From assembly GCF_000936425.1 (NCBI RefSeq), contig NZ_AVFK01000005.1:240437-304436 (forward strand): a stretch of 64,000 nt of DNA, given 5' to 3'. Shown here piece after piece: positions 47,906-57,008 of this stretch. The notes beneath the pieces are model-generated. The model ran no database searches and was not told the DNA's origin. It was given only the letters and a program-made list of their open reading frames with translations. Both the position numbers and the translations under genes were made by a program. This DNA comes from Skermanella aerolata KACC 11604 (GTDB lineage: Bacteria > Pseudomonadota > Alphaproteobacteria > Azospirillales > Azospirillaceae). The number at the start of each line of letters is the position of its first letter. Position 1 is the first letter of the stretch.

Positions 47906-48892
47906 TCAGACGGTGTCGTAGATGACTTCGAGCGAAGGCTTGGACACGGCGGCGATGCCGCACATGTCTTCCACCGTGGCCGGCTCGAGCACCACGTTCC
48001 GCCCGACCGCATCGCCCTTGAACAGGCCGAGCAGCGCGTCGTGGGACAGAGGCCTCGGCCATTCCGGCGGCGCCCAGGCGACGTTGCGCGCCAGTTCCTC
48101 GAACAGGGGACCCCAGCGGTCGCCGGGACGTCCGACGATCTCGTAATTGCCGCTCTTGCGGCGGATATCCTCGTCGGCGGGGATAGAGGCGAGGACGGGG
48201 ATGCCGGCGGCGGCGGCGAAGGCGGCGGCCTCGCCCGTGCCGTCATCCTTGTTGACGACCATGCCGGCGACGCCGACATTGCCGCCCATCTTGCGGAAAT
48301 ACTCGACCGCCGAGCAGACGTTGTTGGCGACGTAGAGCGACTGGAGGTCGTTGGACCCGACGACGATCACCTTCTGGCACATGTCGCGGGCAATCGGCAG
48401 GCCGAAGCCGCCGCACACCACGTCGCCCAGGAAGTCGAGCAGGACGTAGTCGAAGCCCCAGTCGTGGAAGCCCAGCTTCTCCAGCAGTTCGAAGCCGTGG
48501 ATGATGCCGCGCCCGCCGCAGCCGCGTCCCACTTCCGGCCCGCCCAATTCCATCGCGTAGACGCCGTCACGCTTGAAGCAGACATCGCCGATGGCGACCG
48601 GTTCGCCCGACAGCTTCTTGCGGGTGGAGGTCTCCAGGATGGTCGGGCAAGCCCTGCCCCCGAACAGGAGCGAGGTCGTGTCGCTCTTGGGGTCGCAGCC
48701 GATCAGCAGGATCTTCTTGCCTTGCTGGGCGAACATGTAGGAGAGGTTGGCGAGAGTGAAGCTCTTGCCGATGCCGCCCTTGCCGTAGATCGCGATGATC
48801 TGCGTTTCCTTGGTGGGAGGCGCTGATGTCACCGGGTCCGGCTCGATCGCGGCTTCGGCCCGCAGGCGCTCCATCAGGTCTTGCTGGCTCAT
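47906..48892 (-). CDS. bchX: Chlorophyllide reductase Fe protein X
   Basis: The 328-residue NifH-like ATPase of COR. P-loop [31 protein letters not shown], and cluster cysteines in GGPEVGRGCGGRGI and [15 protein letters not shown]. The start MSQQDLMERL at 48892 overlaps the bchC stop by four bases. It is a paralogue of BchL, also in the window. Confidence 0.96.
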   Translation of the reverse strand: MSQQDLMERLRAEAAIEPDPVTSAPPTKETQIIAIYGKGGIGKSFTLANLSYMFAQQGKKILLIGCDPKSDTTSLLFGGRACPTILETSTRKKLSGEPVAIGDVCFKRDGVYAMELGGPEVGRGCGGRGIIHGFELLEKLGFHDWGFDYVLLDFLGDVVCGGFGLPIARDMCQKVIVVGSNDLQSLYVANNVCSAVEYFRKMGGNVGVAGMVVNKDDGTGEAAAFAAAAGIPVLASIPADEDIRRKSGNYEIVGRPGDRWGPLFEELARNVAWAPPEWPRPLSHDALLGLFKGDAVGRNVVLEPATVEDMCGIAAVSKPSLEVIYDTV

Positions 48893-49824
48893 GAACAGCG
48901 TCTCCAATCCAGGATCATCTTCAGGCAGGCGGGGTCGCCGAATGCCGTGCGGTATGCGTCGGCGGCGTCCATGGCCTCGGTTCGGTGCGTGATCAGTCCG
49001 TCGAGCGAAAGCTTGCCGGTCTCGACCAGTTTCTTGACGGCGGCGAGGTCGCTCTGGGTCCACTCGGCGGCGACGCGGATGCGGGCTTCCCGGATGAAGG
49101 CCGGGGAAAAGTCGAAGCTCAGCGGGGCGCTGTAGAAGCCGGCAAGAACCACCTCGCCGCCCCGGCGGATGCGCTTGATGAGGGCGTTAAGCAGGCCGGA
49201 ATCGCCGCTGACGTCATAGATGGCGCCGTAGTCGTGACGGGTATCGGCGTCGGGGTGGATCACTTGGTAAAGCGATCCCGCGTCGGAGCGGACGGGGTTG
49301 GTCTCCCAGACGGTGACCGGTCCGTCGTCGTTAACCAGGGCGATCCTTGCCATCAAACGCCCCAACACGCCGTGGCCGACGATCAGGTCCGGTTTTGCCT
49401 GGCCGGCCATCGTGTGGTAGGCGGTCGCGGCCAGCGCCAGCAGGACGGCCTGCTCGCCGAGGTTCTCATCGACCGGAACGACCCGGTCGCCGGCAACCAC
49501 GAGGCGGGAAGCCGCGCCGCCGAACAGGCCCCGGACATCGCCGAAACAGCGGGCGCCGGGGACGAAGACCAGCTCGCCTTCGCGCCGTCCGGAGTCCTTG
49601 CCGGCGGAGGTGATCCGCCCAACCGATTCGTAGCCGGGAACCAGCGGGTAGCCCATACCGGGGAAGGCTGGCATCCGGCCCAGCCAGAGAAGCCGTTCCG
49701 TCCCAGTGCTGATGCCGCTCCACAGGATATCGACGGTGACGTCGGCGGCTTCCGGCGGAGTGAGATCGAGCCTGCGCAGGGAAAGCCGTTCCGGCTCTTC
49801 GAACACAACGGCAAGCGTGTCCAT
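48889..49824 (-). CDS. bchC: Hydroxyethyl-bacteriochlorophyllide dehydrogenase
   Basis: A 311-residue medium-chain dehydrogenase-like enzyme that oxidises the 3-hydroxyethyl group to acetyl. Landmarks are LWSGISTGTERLLWLGRMP, PLVPGYESVGRI and VGHGVLGRLMARIALV (nucleotide site). It heads bchCXYZ. A 102-base gap with a PpsR-type site separates it from crtF, so it probably has its own promoter inside the superoperon. Confidence 0.95.
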   Translation of the reverse strand: MDTLAVVFEEPERLSLRRLDLTPPEAADVTVDILWSGISTGTERLLWLGRMPAFPGMGYPLVPGYESVGRITSAGKDSGRREGELVFVPGARCFGDVRGLFGGAASRLVVAGDRVVPVDENLGEQAVLLALAATAYHTMAGQAKPDLIVGHGVLGRLMARIALVNDDGPVTVWETNPVRSDAGSLYQVIHPDADTRHDYGAIYDVSGDSGLLNALIKRIRRGGEVVLAGFYSAPLSFDFSPAFIREARIRVAAEWTQSDLAAVKKLVETGKLSLDGLITHRTEAMDAADAYRTAFGDPACLKMILDWRRCS

Positions 49825-49874
49825 GTCGTCCCGCTCCCCTGTATTATCCGACCGAATGCCGGCTTCTTGTTGGT

Positions 49875-49897
49875 TGTCAGTTTATATTGACTGTCAA
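49875..49897. promoter_or_regulatory. PpsR-type operator before bchC
   Basis: TGT-N12-ACT at 49875-49892, one base from TGT-N12-ACA, overlapping a perfect TTGAC-T-GTCAA dyad at 49887-49897. It lies 50 bases upstream of bchC in the crtF-bchC gap, the classic place of a CrtJ/PpsR site. Confidence 0.6.
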
Positions 49898-49926
49898 CTA
49901 CGTCAAGCAATACTTACAAGTATCTG

Positions 49927-51159
49927 TCAGGGCTGTGCAACGAGCAGGCCGGTCATCAGCGGCATCGCGGTCGGGACTTGGCGCACGCGGGAGAACCCGG
50001 CCGTGTTGAGCAGGCGTGTCAGCTCGGCGGGAGTGCGGGCGCGGCCGTGGCCCATGGCGAGGAGATAGAAGGCGAAGTAGGCGTCGCCGACCGGTTCCGC
50101 ACCGGCGGCTCCGGACATCGGTTCGGCGATCAGCAGCGTTCCTTCAGAGTCCAGCGCCTGACGAGCGGCACGGAGGATCGCCAGGGCGGCATCGTCGTCA
50201 TGATCGTGGACGACTCGGACCAGCGAGACGACATCCGCCCCGATCGGCAGCGGGTTGGCGAAGAAGTCGCCGCCGACCGCGCGGGCACGCGGCTCCAGGC
50301 CGGCGGCCCGGAAACGCTCGGTCGCAGCCTTGGCCACCGCGGGAAGGTCGTACAGGACGACCTGAAGATTGGGCGCGCTGGCTGCGGCATGGGTCAGGAA
50401 AGTACCGTCGCCGCCGCCGACATCGAGCAGCCGGTGGTGCCGGTTCAGCGGATAGACCGCGAGCACTTCTTCCGCGACCATCGGCTGGGACGCGGCCATC
50501 AACGCGGTATAGGCGGCGGTCTGCTCGTTGCCCAGCGCCGCCGGCCTGTCCGTCGCCGAGTAGGGCCAGTACTGCGACAGCTCCGTCCGCATGCCGCCGC
50601 GCAGCAGCGCCACCGGATCGCGCATGTCGGCATAGAGCATCGTGTGATGCTCGACCATGGAAGCCACGGCCGGGTTGTCCACCAGCGCCGCTCCCAGAGG
50701 CCCGAGCCCGAAGCGGTCGTCGCCGCGCTTCTCCAGCAGGCGCAGCGACAGGGCGGCGCGCAGCAGGCGCTCGGTCGATTCCGCCGGCAGGGCCAGGCGG
50801 CGGGCGAGTTCAGCCGAGGTGCGCGGGCCGTCGGCGACGATGTCGAACAGCTTCAACCGGACGCAGGCCAGCAGCACCTGGGAGTAGACGAAGCCGGCGC
50901 AGAGGTCGAAAAGCTCGCGGCTGCGCCTGCGGGCGATCGGCCGCGTCAGCGGGAACGCCGCCGCCCAGCGGCGGAAGCGCGGGCTTGCCAGCAGATGGTC
51001 GCGGGCGGCGCGGCCCCGTTCGACCCAGTCGCCTAGGCGCGGCAGTCCGAAGCCGATCTGGGCCATGCCGACGCGCGGCATGCAGACCTGCGACAGCCGA
51101 CGATGGGGGATGCCGTGGTGGTCGGCATGGTGATCGGGGGTGTGACCGGCGGGCTTCAT
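49927..51159 (-). CDS. crtF: Demethylspheroidene/rhodopin O-methyltransferase CrtF
   Basis: A 410-residue SAM-dependent O-methyltransferase of acyclic carotenoid synthesis. An N-terminal dimerisation domain with winged helix (VLLACVRLKLFDIVADGPRT) precedes the methyltransferase domain with RLLDVGGGDGTFLTHAAA and SLVRVVHDHDDDAALAIL. The N-terminus is His-rich (HTPDHHADHHGIPHRR). The start at 51159 overlaps crtE by four bases. Confidence 0.93.
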   Translation of the reverse strand: MKPAGHTPDHHADHHGIPHRRLSQVCMPRVGMAQIGFGLPRLGDWVERGRAARDHLLASPRFRRWAAAFPLTRPIARRRSRELFDLCAGFVYSQVLLACVRLKLFDIVADGPRTSAELARRLALPAESTERLLRAALSLRLLEKRGDDRFGLGPLGAALVDNPAVASMVEHHTMLYADMRDPVALLRGGMRTELSQYWPYSATDRPAALGNEQTAAYTALMAASQPMVAEEVLAVYPLNRHHRLLDVGGGDGTFLTHAAASAPNLQVVLYDLPAVAKAATERFRAAGLEPRARAVGGDFFANPLPIGADVVSLVRVVHDHDDDAALAILRAARQALDSEGTLLIAEPMSGAAGAEPVGDAYFAFYLLAMGHGRARTPAELTRLLNTAGFSRVRQVPTAMPLMTGLLVAQP

Positions 51160-52025
51160 GCTGCGACCCTCACCAGTTCCTTCGGCAGGAACCGTTGCGC
51201 CTCTATGCGGATCAGGGTGCGGAGTTCGGAAGCGCCGGGGCAGCGCGGGATCGAGGCGACCGCCTCGTCCACCAGATCGTCCAGCCGCATCAGCGCGCCG
51301 TCGATGCCAAGCTCGCGGGCGGCACTCATGCGGTCCAGGGCCGCGTCGCGTCCGACCGGCTTGCCGAGGTCTTCGGCGTTGCCGGCGGCGTCGCGCAGAT
51401 CGTCGGCGACCTGGAAGGCCTCGCCCAGCCGCTCGCCGAGGTCGCGCCAGGGATCGGCTTCGTGACCGGCGGCCACGGCGCCGCAGACGGTCGCCGCCGC
51501 GAACAGCGCTCCGGTCTTCGCCCGGTGGTAGGCGCGGAGGTCGGCCTGCGGCTCGCATTCCCAGGCCTGCCCCGCGACGATGCCGAGCGGCATTCCGACG
51601 GCGCGGCCGACGCTGAGCACCAGACCGGCCAAGCGGAGCGGCGGACAGGCGGTTTCCCGCGCCAGCGTCTCGAACGCCAGGACGATCAGGGCGTCGCCGG
51701 CCAATACAGCCAGCGGTTCGCCAAACGCCCGATGAACGGAAGGCTTGCCACGTCGCGTCGCCGCGTCGTCGAAACAAGGAAGGTCGTCGTGGACCAGCGA
51801 AGCGCAATGCAGCAGCTCGATGGCGGACGCCGCCGCCGTGGCGGGTGCCGCGTCTTCGATCCCGCAGGCATATGCCACCGCAAGGCACAGGCGCGGCCGG
51901 ATGCGGGCGCCGCCGGGAAAGACTGCGTAGCGAAGGGCCGATGCCAGCCTGGGGGGAGCGCCGGAAGCCTCCGCCCGGCTCAGCGCCTCGTCCAGGGCTT
52001 GTTCGATCTTATTGACCCCATCCAT
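51156..52025 (-). CDS. crtE: Geranylgeranyl diphosphate synthase
   Basis: A 289-residue trans-isoprenyl diphosphate synthase giving GGPP for carotenoids and the bacteriochlorophyll tail. The first aspartate motif is LVHDDLPCFDDAATRRGKPS, and the second is in FQVADDLRDAAGN. It is the first gene of crtEF-bchCXYZ-pufBALMC and diverges from crtD across a 134-base spacer. Confidence 0.95.
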   Translation of the reverse strand: MDGVNKIEQALDEALSRAEASGAPPRLASALRYAVFPGGARIRPRLCLAVAYACGIEDAAPATAAASAIELLHCASLVHDDLPCFDDAATRRGKPSVHRAFGEPLAVLAGDALIVLAFETLARETACPPLRLAGLVLSVGRAVGMPLGIVAGQAWECEPQADLRAYHRAKTGALFAAATVCGAVAAGHEADPWRDLGERLGEAFQVADDLRDAAGNAEDLGKPVGRDAALDRMSAARELGIDGALMRLDDLVDEAVASIPRCPGASELRTLIRIEAQRFLPKELVRVAA

Positions 52026-52087
52026 GGGCAGCCTCCCCGCTTTGATGAAGACCCAGCTTGTTGTAAACCAAGCTTACCGTGATTGAC

Positions 52088-52105
52088 TGTCCATTAACAT
52101 TGACA
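52088..52105. promoter_or_regulatory. PpsR operator in the crtE/crtD spacer
   Basis: An exact TGT-N12-ACA match, extended to TGTC-N10-GACA, in the spacer between divergent crtE and crtD. One site could repress both directions. It is the best consensus match I found in the window. Confidence 0.7.
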
Positions 52106-52159
52106 CTACTATTCGTCAGGATCAACGACATTCTTGGGTCAACCTGTGAGACGGAAAGC

Positions 52160-53716
52160 GTGACGGAAAAACGGGTTGTCATCGTGGGCGCCGGCATCGC
52201 CGGCTTGACCGCCGCCTTGCGGCTGGCTGTCCATGGGATGAAGGTAACGGTGGTCGAGAAGGCCGGTGGCCCCGGCGGCAAGATGCGGGAGGTCGAGGTC
52301 GGCGGTACCCGGATGGACGCCGGACCTACGGTCTTCACCCTGCCCTATATCTTCGAGGAGATCTTCGCCGAGGCCGGGACCACGCTTGCCGACCACGTCA
52401 CCCTGCGCCGGGCCGACGTTCTGGCCCGGCATGCCTGGACCGACGGGTCGCGGCTGGACCTGTTCGCCGATATCGACCGCTCTGCCGACGCCATCGGCAG
52501 GATGGCCGGGGCAGCGGAGGCGAAAGGCTTCCGCAGTTTCTGCGCGGAGGCGCGGCGGACCTGGAACACGCTGGAAACCTCCTATGTCCGCAGTCCGCAG
52601 CCGAGCATCAAGGGGCTGGTCGAGGGAGCCGGCCTGCGCGGGCTTGGCAATCTGTGGCGGATCAGGCCGTTCGACACGCTGTGGGGTGCCCTTGGCGATT
52701 ACTTCCACGATCCGCGCCTGCGCCAGCTTTTCGGCCGCTACGCGACCTATTGCGGGGCTTCGCCGTTTCAGGCTCCCGCCACGCTGATGCTGGTGGCGCA
52801 TGTCGAGCAGGAGGGCGTCTGGCTGGTCGAAGGCGGCATGGCGCGGCTGGCGGAAGCGCTGGCGGGACTGGCTCGCGACTCGGGCGGTACCTTCCGCTAC
52901 GGCGTCGCCGTGCAGTCGATCACCACCGGCCACGGTAGGGTCGATGGCGTGGAACTGGCCGACGGTGAGCGGATCGCGGCGGATGCCGTCTTGGTTAATG
53001 CCGATACCGCCGCCTTGGCGTCGGGATTGTTCGGGGCACGAATGACCCGTGCGACACCCCCTACCCCGCCGTCCCAGCGGTCGCTGTCTGCCGTGACCTG
53101 GAACATGGTGGCGGAGGTCGAGGACTTTCCACTGTTGCGCCATACCGTCTTCTTCTCCGACGATTACAAGGCGGAGTTCGACGACATCTTCGGCCACCGG
53201 CGTCTGCCGGGGCGGCCGACCGTCTATGTCTGCGCCCAGGACCGCGACGCCGACACGGGCACGGTTCCAGACGGGCCGGAGCGGCTGATGTGCCTGATCA
53301 ACGCGCCGGCGATCGGCGACACCCACACCTTCACCGACAAGGAGATCGAGCAATGCGCGACCCACACCTTCGGCATCCTGGCGCGCTGCGGGCTTCGGCT
53401 GAAGCGATCTCCGGATCGGACGGTGGTCACGACTCCGACGGATTGGAACCGGCTGTTTCCGGCCACGGGCGGAGCGCTCTACGGCCCGGTGGGGCACGGC
53501 TGGAAAGCTTCGTTCAGCCGACCGACCGCGCGGAGCCGGATACCCGGCCTCTATCTGGCGGGGGGCAGCACGCATCCGGGACCGGGCGTGCCGATGGCGG
53601 CCTTATCGGGCCGGATGGCGGCGGGGCTGCTGCTGCAAGAGTTCGCCCAACGGGAGTCAGGTTCGACGAGCCGGTTGTCCGCAACGGCTATGCGTGGTGG
53701 TACATCGACGCGCTGA
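52160..53716 (+). CDS. crtD: Hydroxyneurosporene desaturase CrtD
   Basis: A 518-residue FAD-dependent carotenoid desaturase (C-3,4 desaturation). The dinucleotide fold is at the N-terminus (VVIVGAGIAGLTAALRLAVH), and the CrtI-family C-terminal signature is GLYLAGGSTHPGPGVPMAAL. The GTG at 52160 is chosen because the FAD motif then starts at residue 5; the longer frame would run over the PpsR site. The last 25 residues or so look unlike CrtD and overlap the start of crtC. Confidence 0.92.
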   Translation: MTEKRVVIVGAGIAGLTAALRLAVHGMKVTVVEKAGGPGGKMREVEVGGTRMDAGPTVFTLPYIFEEIFAEAGTTLADHVTLRRADVLARHAWTDGSRLDLFADIDRSADAIGRMAGAAEAKGFRSFCAEARRTWNTLETSYVRSPQPSIKGLVEGAGLRGLGNLWRIRPFDTLWGALGDYFHDPRLRQLFGRYATYCGASPFQAPATLMLVAHVEQEGVWLVEGGMARLAEALAGLARDSGGTFRYGVAVQSITTGHGRVDGVELADGERIAADAVLVNADTAALASGLFGARMTRATPPTPPSQRSLSAVTWNMVAEVEDFPLLRHTVFFSDDYKAEFDDIFGHRRLPGRPTVYVCAQDRDADTGTVPDGPERLMCLINAPAIGDTHTFTDKEIEQCATHTFGILARCGLRLKRSPDRTVVTTPTDWNRLFPATGGALYGPVGHGWKASFSRPTARSRIPGLYLAGGSTHPGPGVPMAALSGRMAAGLLLQEFAQRESGSTSRLSATAMRGGTSTR

Positions 53717-54582
53717 GCGACGACGGCAAGCAGGGGCTGACCGTTATCGCCTTCATCGGCAGCGTGTTTTCACCCTACTACGCCTGGGCGAGGCGGCGCG
53801 GCCATGCCGACCCGCAGAACCACTGCGCGCTGAACGTCGTCCTGACGGGACCGGGCGGCAACCGCTGGAGCATGACCGAGCGGCCTCGGCGTTCTCTTAA
53901 ACGCGATGCGACGCATCTGGAGATCGGCGCCAGTTCGCTGAGATGGGACGGGACGGCGCTGGAGATCGACATCAGCGAGACCTGCATGCCGGTGCCGTCG
54001 AAGATCCGGGGCACGGTGCGCGTTATTCCGGAAGCGGTGACGGCAGGACCGTTCAACCTGGACATGAAGGGGCGGCATCGCTGGTGGCCGATATCGCCGC
54101 GCTGCCGGGTGGAGGTGGCGTTGAGCAGCCCGGACCTGAACTGGAACGGAGCCGGATACTTCGACACCAACGACGGCGACGAAGCGCTGGAAGACGCCTT
54201 CACGACCTGGGACTGGTGCCGGGGCAACACCGACAGGGGCGCCAGCATCCTCTACAACGTCGAGCGGCGCGGCGGCCCGCCGCTGGCGCTGGCGCTGGAG
54301 GTGGACCGGTCGGGTGCTGTCGAACGGTTCGACCCGCTGCCGGTCGCGACGCTTCCGGCAACCCGCTGGTGGCGGATCGGTCGCCAGACGCGGGCGGACG
54401 CCGGGCACCCGGTCACCGTGGCCGAAACGCTGGTGGACGCGCCGTTCTACGCCCGCTCGGTGCTGAACACGCGGATCGCGGGCCAGCCGGTCACGGCAAT
54501 GCACGAGAGCCTGTCGCTCGACCGCTTCAGCGCCGGCTGGGTGCAGGCGCTGCTACCGTTCAGGATGCCGCGTGTACCGTAA
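53653..54582 (+). CDS. crtC: Hydroxyneurosporene hydratase CrtC, start unclear
   Basis: Carotenoid 1,2-hydratase of spirilloxanthin-type synthesis. The family stretch runs from GVRFDEPVVRNGYAWWYIDA through TVIAFIGSVFSPYYAWARRR to RWWRIGRQTRADAG and ends RMPRVP. I give the start of recognisable homology, because the frame has no ATG, GTG or TTG near it: the nearest upstream is TTG at 53443, deep in crtD. The frame is -1 relative to crtD, so translation by frameshift from crtD, a rare start codon, or a sequence error are all possible. Confidence 0.85.
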   Translation, partial: GVRFDEPVVRNGYAWWYIDALSDDGKQGLTVIAFIGSVFSPYYAWARRRGHADPQNHCALNVVLTGPGGNRWSMTERPRRSLKRDATHLEIGASSLRWDGTALEIDISETCMPVPSKIRGTVRVIPEAVTAGPFNLDMKGRHRWWPISPRCRVEVALSSPDLNWNGAGYFDTNDGDEALEDAFTTWDWCRGNTDRGASILYNVERRGGPPLALALEVDRSGAVERFDPLPVATLPATRWWRIGRQTRADAGHPVTVAETLVDAPFYARSVLNTRIAGQPVTAMHESLSLDRFSAGWVQALLPFRMPRVP

Positions 54583-54606
54583 GCGGCTTTGCATCGGTCG
54601 AAGCCA
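54280..54606 (+). repeat. Direct repeat, crtC 3' end (left copy)
   Basis: The last 300 bases of crtC plus 24 bases after its stop. The same stretch recurs at 56165-56491 without gaps; by hand count about 33 of 327 positions differ. The repeat brackets the deacylase-like gene. Confidence 0.85.
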
Positions 54607-54772
54607 CTGCCTATACTTCCCCATTAATCCCCCTTTCCGTCCGCCATTTCACCTGACAAGTCACTGGTATCGGAGCAGTTAATAAACCTGCCAAACTCGT
54701 GATCGTGATAGGATGGGTGCGTGCATGTAAGTTTCGACTTTGCCAGCTCGGCATCCTAGAAGGAACATCACC

Positions 54773-55966
54773 GTGTCCGATGCCCCAGGTAACGGCGTTG
54801 ATCGACGGGCCTTCATGATCTCAGCCATTGCCTCGGCCGCCCTTGCCACCGAGGCGAGGACGGCCAACGCTCAGGGCACGACGCCCTCGTCTGAGAGCAC
54901 GGTTTCGGCGATGCTCCAGGCAACGGGCTACACCGGCGACGTGATCGACGGGAAGAAAGTCGTCAGCGCGCTCAACGTTAACGACCTGGAACCCGGGCAG
55001 AAGCACCTCTTGTATTTCCAGGGTGTCGAGATGCCTACCGGTCAGCGCTGGTATGTGTCCGTGACGGTCGCAAAGGGAGCAAAACCGGGCAAGCGTGTCG
55101 TCCTGGTCAGTGGTGTGCATGGCGACGAAATGAGTTCTGTGCATACGGTCCAGACCGTGATGAATCAGCTCGAACCGACGAAGATGTCGGGCACGGTGAT
55201 GGCGGTTACGGACGTGTCCCGCCCAGCGATGGAAAGCATGCAGCGCAGATGGCCCAATTCGGGCAGGGGCATGGACCTGATCGATATGAATCGGGAGTGG
55301 CCCGGGAATGAGAACGGTGCTACCGCGCCCAGCCGACACGCCGGGCTCCTGTTCAACCGACTCCTCCGGCCGAACGCCGACGTTGCAATCGACTTTCATA
55401 CCGGGACAACTGGATTCGATGTTACGGCATTCAATATCGCCGGCATGGATGTGCCCGAGGTCAAGGCAATGGTAGAGCTTTACCCGGTCGGCCAGATCTT
55501 TGACAATCATGTTTATCCCGGTGTTCTGCATAACGCGTTCATGGACGTGGGTATTCCGTCCTTTACTCCGGAGATCGGAGCTGCGCGCGTCCTCGACCTC
55601 AAGATGGTTTCCTTATTCGTGGAAGGCACGATGAACGTCCTTAAGCATCATGGCATCCTTGCCGAGCCAATGGGACGTACCGGCAAAGACTTGAATGTCT
55701 TTGTTGGCAACAGTGCGTTCCCGATCCTGGCAACCGCGGGCGGGGTCGTCGAGCATCTGGTCAAGCTCAACGACAAGGTCGAAGCCGGACAGAAGGTGGC
55801 CATTCAGCGCAATAGCTTCGGCGAAGTGGTTGCGGAGTATACAAGCAACGTGGCCGGAGAGATAACGGGTCAGCGCAGCGATGCAATGTCCGAGCCTGGC
55901 AACCCCTTGGTATTTATTCTCTTCAACAAGGCGACGCCGGAGGGTGCCGAAGATTATCCTGAATAG
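54773..55966 (+). CDS. Exported AspA/AstE-family zinc deacylase-like protein
   Basis: A 397-residue protein of the succinylglutamate desuccinylase/aspartoacylase family, a zinc hydrolase group related to M14 peptidases. A twin-arginine signal is visible (DRRAFMISAIASAALATEA). Zinc-binding motif VSGVHGDEMSSVHT and a later DFHTG supply the His/Glu/His set. The C-terminal third resembles a biotinyl-like or barrel domain. GTG at 54773 follows AGAAGGA. Its GC is lower than that of the crt genes, and it sits between two copies of the crtC tail. Substrate unknown. Confidence 0.8.
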   Translation: MSDAPGNGVDRRAFMISAIASAALATEARTANAQGTTPSSESTVSAMLQATGYTGDVIDGKKVVSALNVNDLEPGQKHLLYFQGVEMPTGQRWYVSVTVAKGAKPGKRVVLVSGVHGDEMSSVHTVQTVMNQLEPTKMSGTVMAVTDVSRPAMESMQRRWPNSGRGMDLIDMNREWPGNENGATAPSRHAGLLFNRLLRPNADVAIDFHTGTTGFDVTAFNIAGMDVPEVKAMVELYPVGQIFDNHVYPGVLHNAFMDVGIPSFTPEIGAARVLDLKMVSLFVEGTMNVLKHHGILAEPMGRTGKDLNVFVGNSAFPILATAGGVVEHLVKLNDKVEAGQKVAIQRNSFGEVVAEYTSNVAGEITGQRSDAMSEPGNPLVFILFNKATPEGAEDYPE

Positions 55967-56164
55967 TTCACCCGCGTAAATAAATCATCTTTTTTTTCAA
56001 CACTCCTACTCACTTGGACTTTGCAGGTTTAGAGTCCGTTTTGAAGGGTCACTACTGGGCACTTACACCTGCCTTGGCGGCCAAGATACCTTCGATAAAG
56101 TTGCAACGCCGGGATCAGTTCGGCGTGCACAGAAGCGAAATTGCATTATAGTTTGTGTGTCCTG
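55967..56164. other. Spacer after the deacylase-like gene
   Basis: An AT-leaning stretch including a T-rich run (AAATCATCTTTTTTTTCAAC) soon after the stop. It may act as a terminator, but I see only a weak stem. The homology to crtC begins at its right end. Confidence 0.35.
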
Positions 56165-56467
56165 CCGCTGGCTCTGGCGCTGGAGGTGGACCGGTCGGGC
56201 GCGGTCGAGCGCTTCGACCCGCTGCCGGTCGCCACACTTCCGGCGACGCGCTGGTGGCGGATCGGGCGGCAGACGCGGGCGGACGCCTGACACCCGGCCA
56301 CCGTGGCCGGAACGCTGGTGGACGCGCTGTTCTACGCCCGCTCGGTGCTGAACACGCGGATCGCGGGCCAGCCGGTCACGGCGATGCAAGAAAGCCTATT
56401 GTTCGACCGCTTCAGCGCCGGCTGGGTGCAGGCGCTCCCGCCGTTCAGGATGCCGCGCGTGCCATGA
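56165..56467 (+). pseudogene. crtC 3' fragment (right copy)
   Basis: Encodes PLALALEVDRSGAVERFDPL and then RWWRIGRQTRADA, followed by an in-frame TGA (56288-56290), then HPATVAGTLVDALFYARSVL to a stop at 56465. It is the C-terminal third of CrtC with about 90% DNA identity to the intact gene, and it has no start. The similarity goes 24 bases past the stop. Confidence 0.85.
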
Positions 56468-56618
56468 ACGGCTTCTAATCGGTCGAAGCCATTACCCCGG
56501 TCGAACCCTTATGCGGCATATCGGCCCGAACGCTCACCCCTAGCTTCTCGCGTGTACAACGAACACACTCCTGTGCTCTTTGCCCAACTGTGGGCGGGCT
56601 TGAAAACTATATCACGGA

Positions 56619-57008
56619 GTGGTACGAATTGTGGCGATCAGGGTCTTGAAGGATCTCGGTTTTCATGACTGGGCGCGAGATGAAGGTGTTACCGATGGCG
56701 TCTTGTGTGCCGCCGCTGCGGAGATAGAGAACGGTCTTGTGGACGCCAGATTGGGCGGCTTCCTGATCAAGAAAAGGGTTGCCGCACCCGGTCGCGGCAA
56801 GCGGGGAGGGTATAGGACTATCGCCGCTCATAGGCAGGGGAACCGTTGGGTCTTTCTCCATGGATTTTGCAAGAACGAGAAAGACAACATCACCAAAAAA
56901 GAGAAGCTGGGACTACAGATGATTGGAGACCAATATATGAAGTTCTCGGATGCTGTTCTTACTCGCCAAGTGAGTGAAAACTTGATCGTGGAGATCGTTT
57001 GCGCATGA
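56619..57008 (+). CDS. higB: HigB/RelE-type toxin
   Basis: A 129-residue toxin of the RelE/ParE superfamily, HigB-like group. Landmarks are RVLKDLGFHDWARDEGV, LIKKRVAAPGRGKRGGYRTI and RWVFLHGFCKNEKDNITKKE. GTG at 56619 follows ACGGA. It would cut mRNA on the ribosome. It overlaps the antitoxin gene by four bases, and toxin-first order fits HigBA. Confidence 0.85.
   Translation: MVRIVAIRVLKDLGFHDWARDEGVTDGVLCAAAAEIENGLVDARLGGFLIKKRVAAPGRGKRGGYRTIAAHRQGNRWVFLHGFCKNEKDNITKKEKLGLQMIGDQYMKFSDAVLTRQVSENLIVEIVCA

Noticed and set aside
52079..52159. 27 extra N-terminal codons for crtD from 52079
   Set aside because: They run through the PpsR operator, and the FAD-binding motif normally starts within the first few residues, which fits the GTG at 52160.
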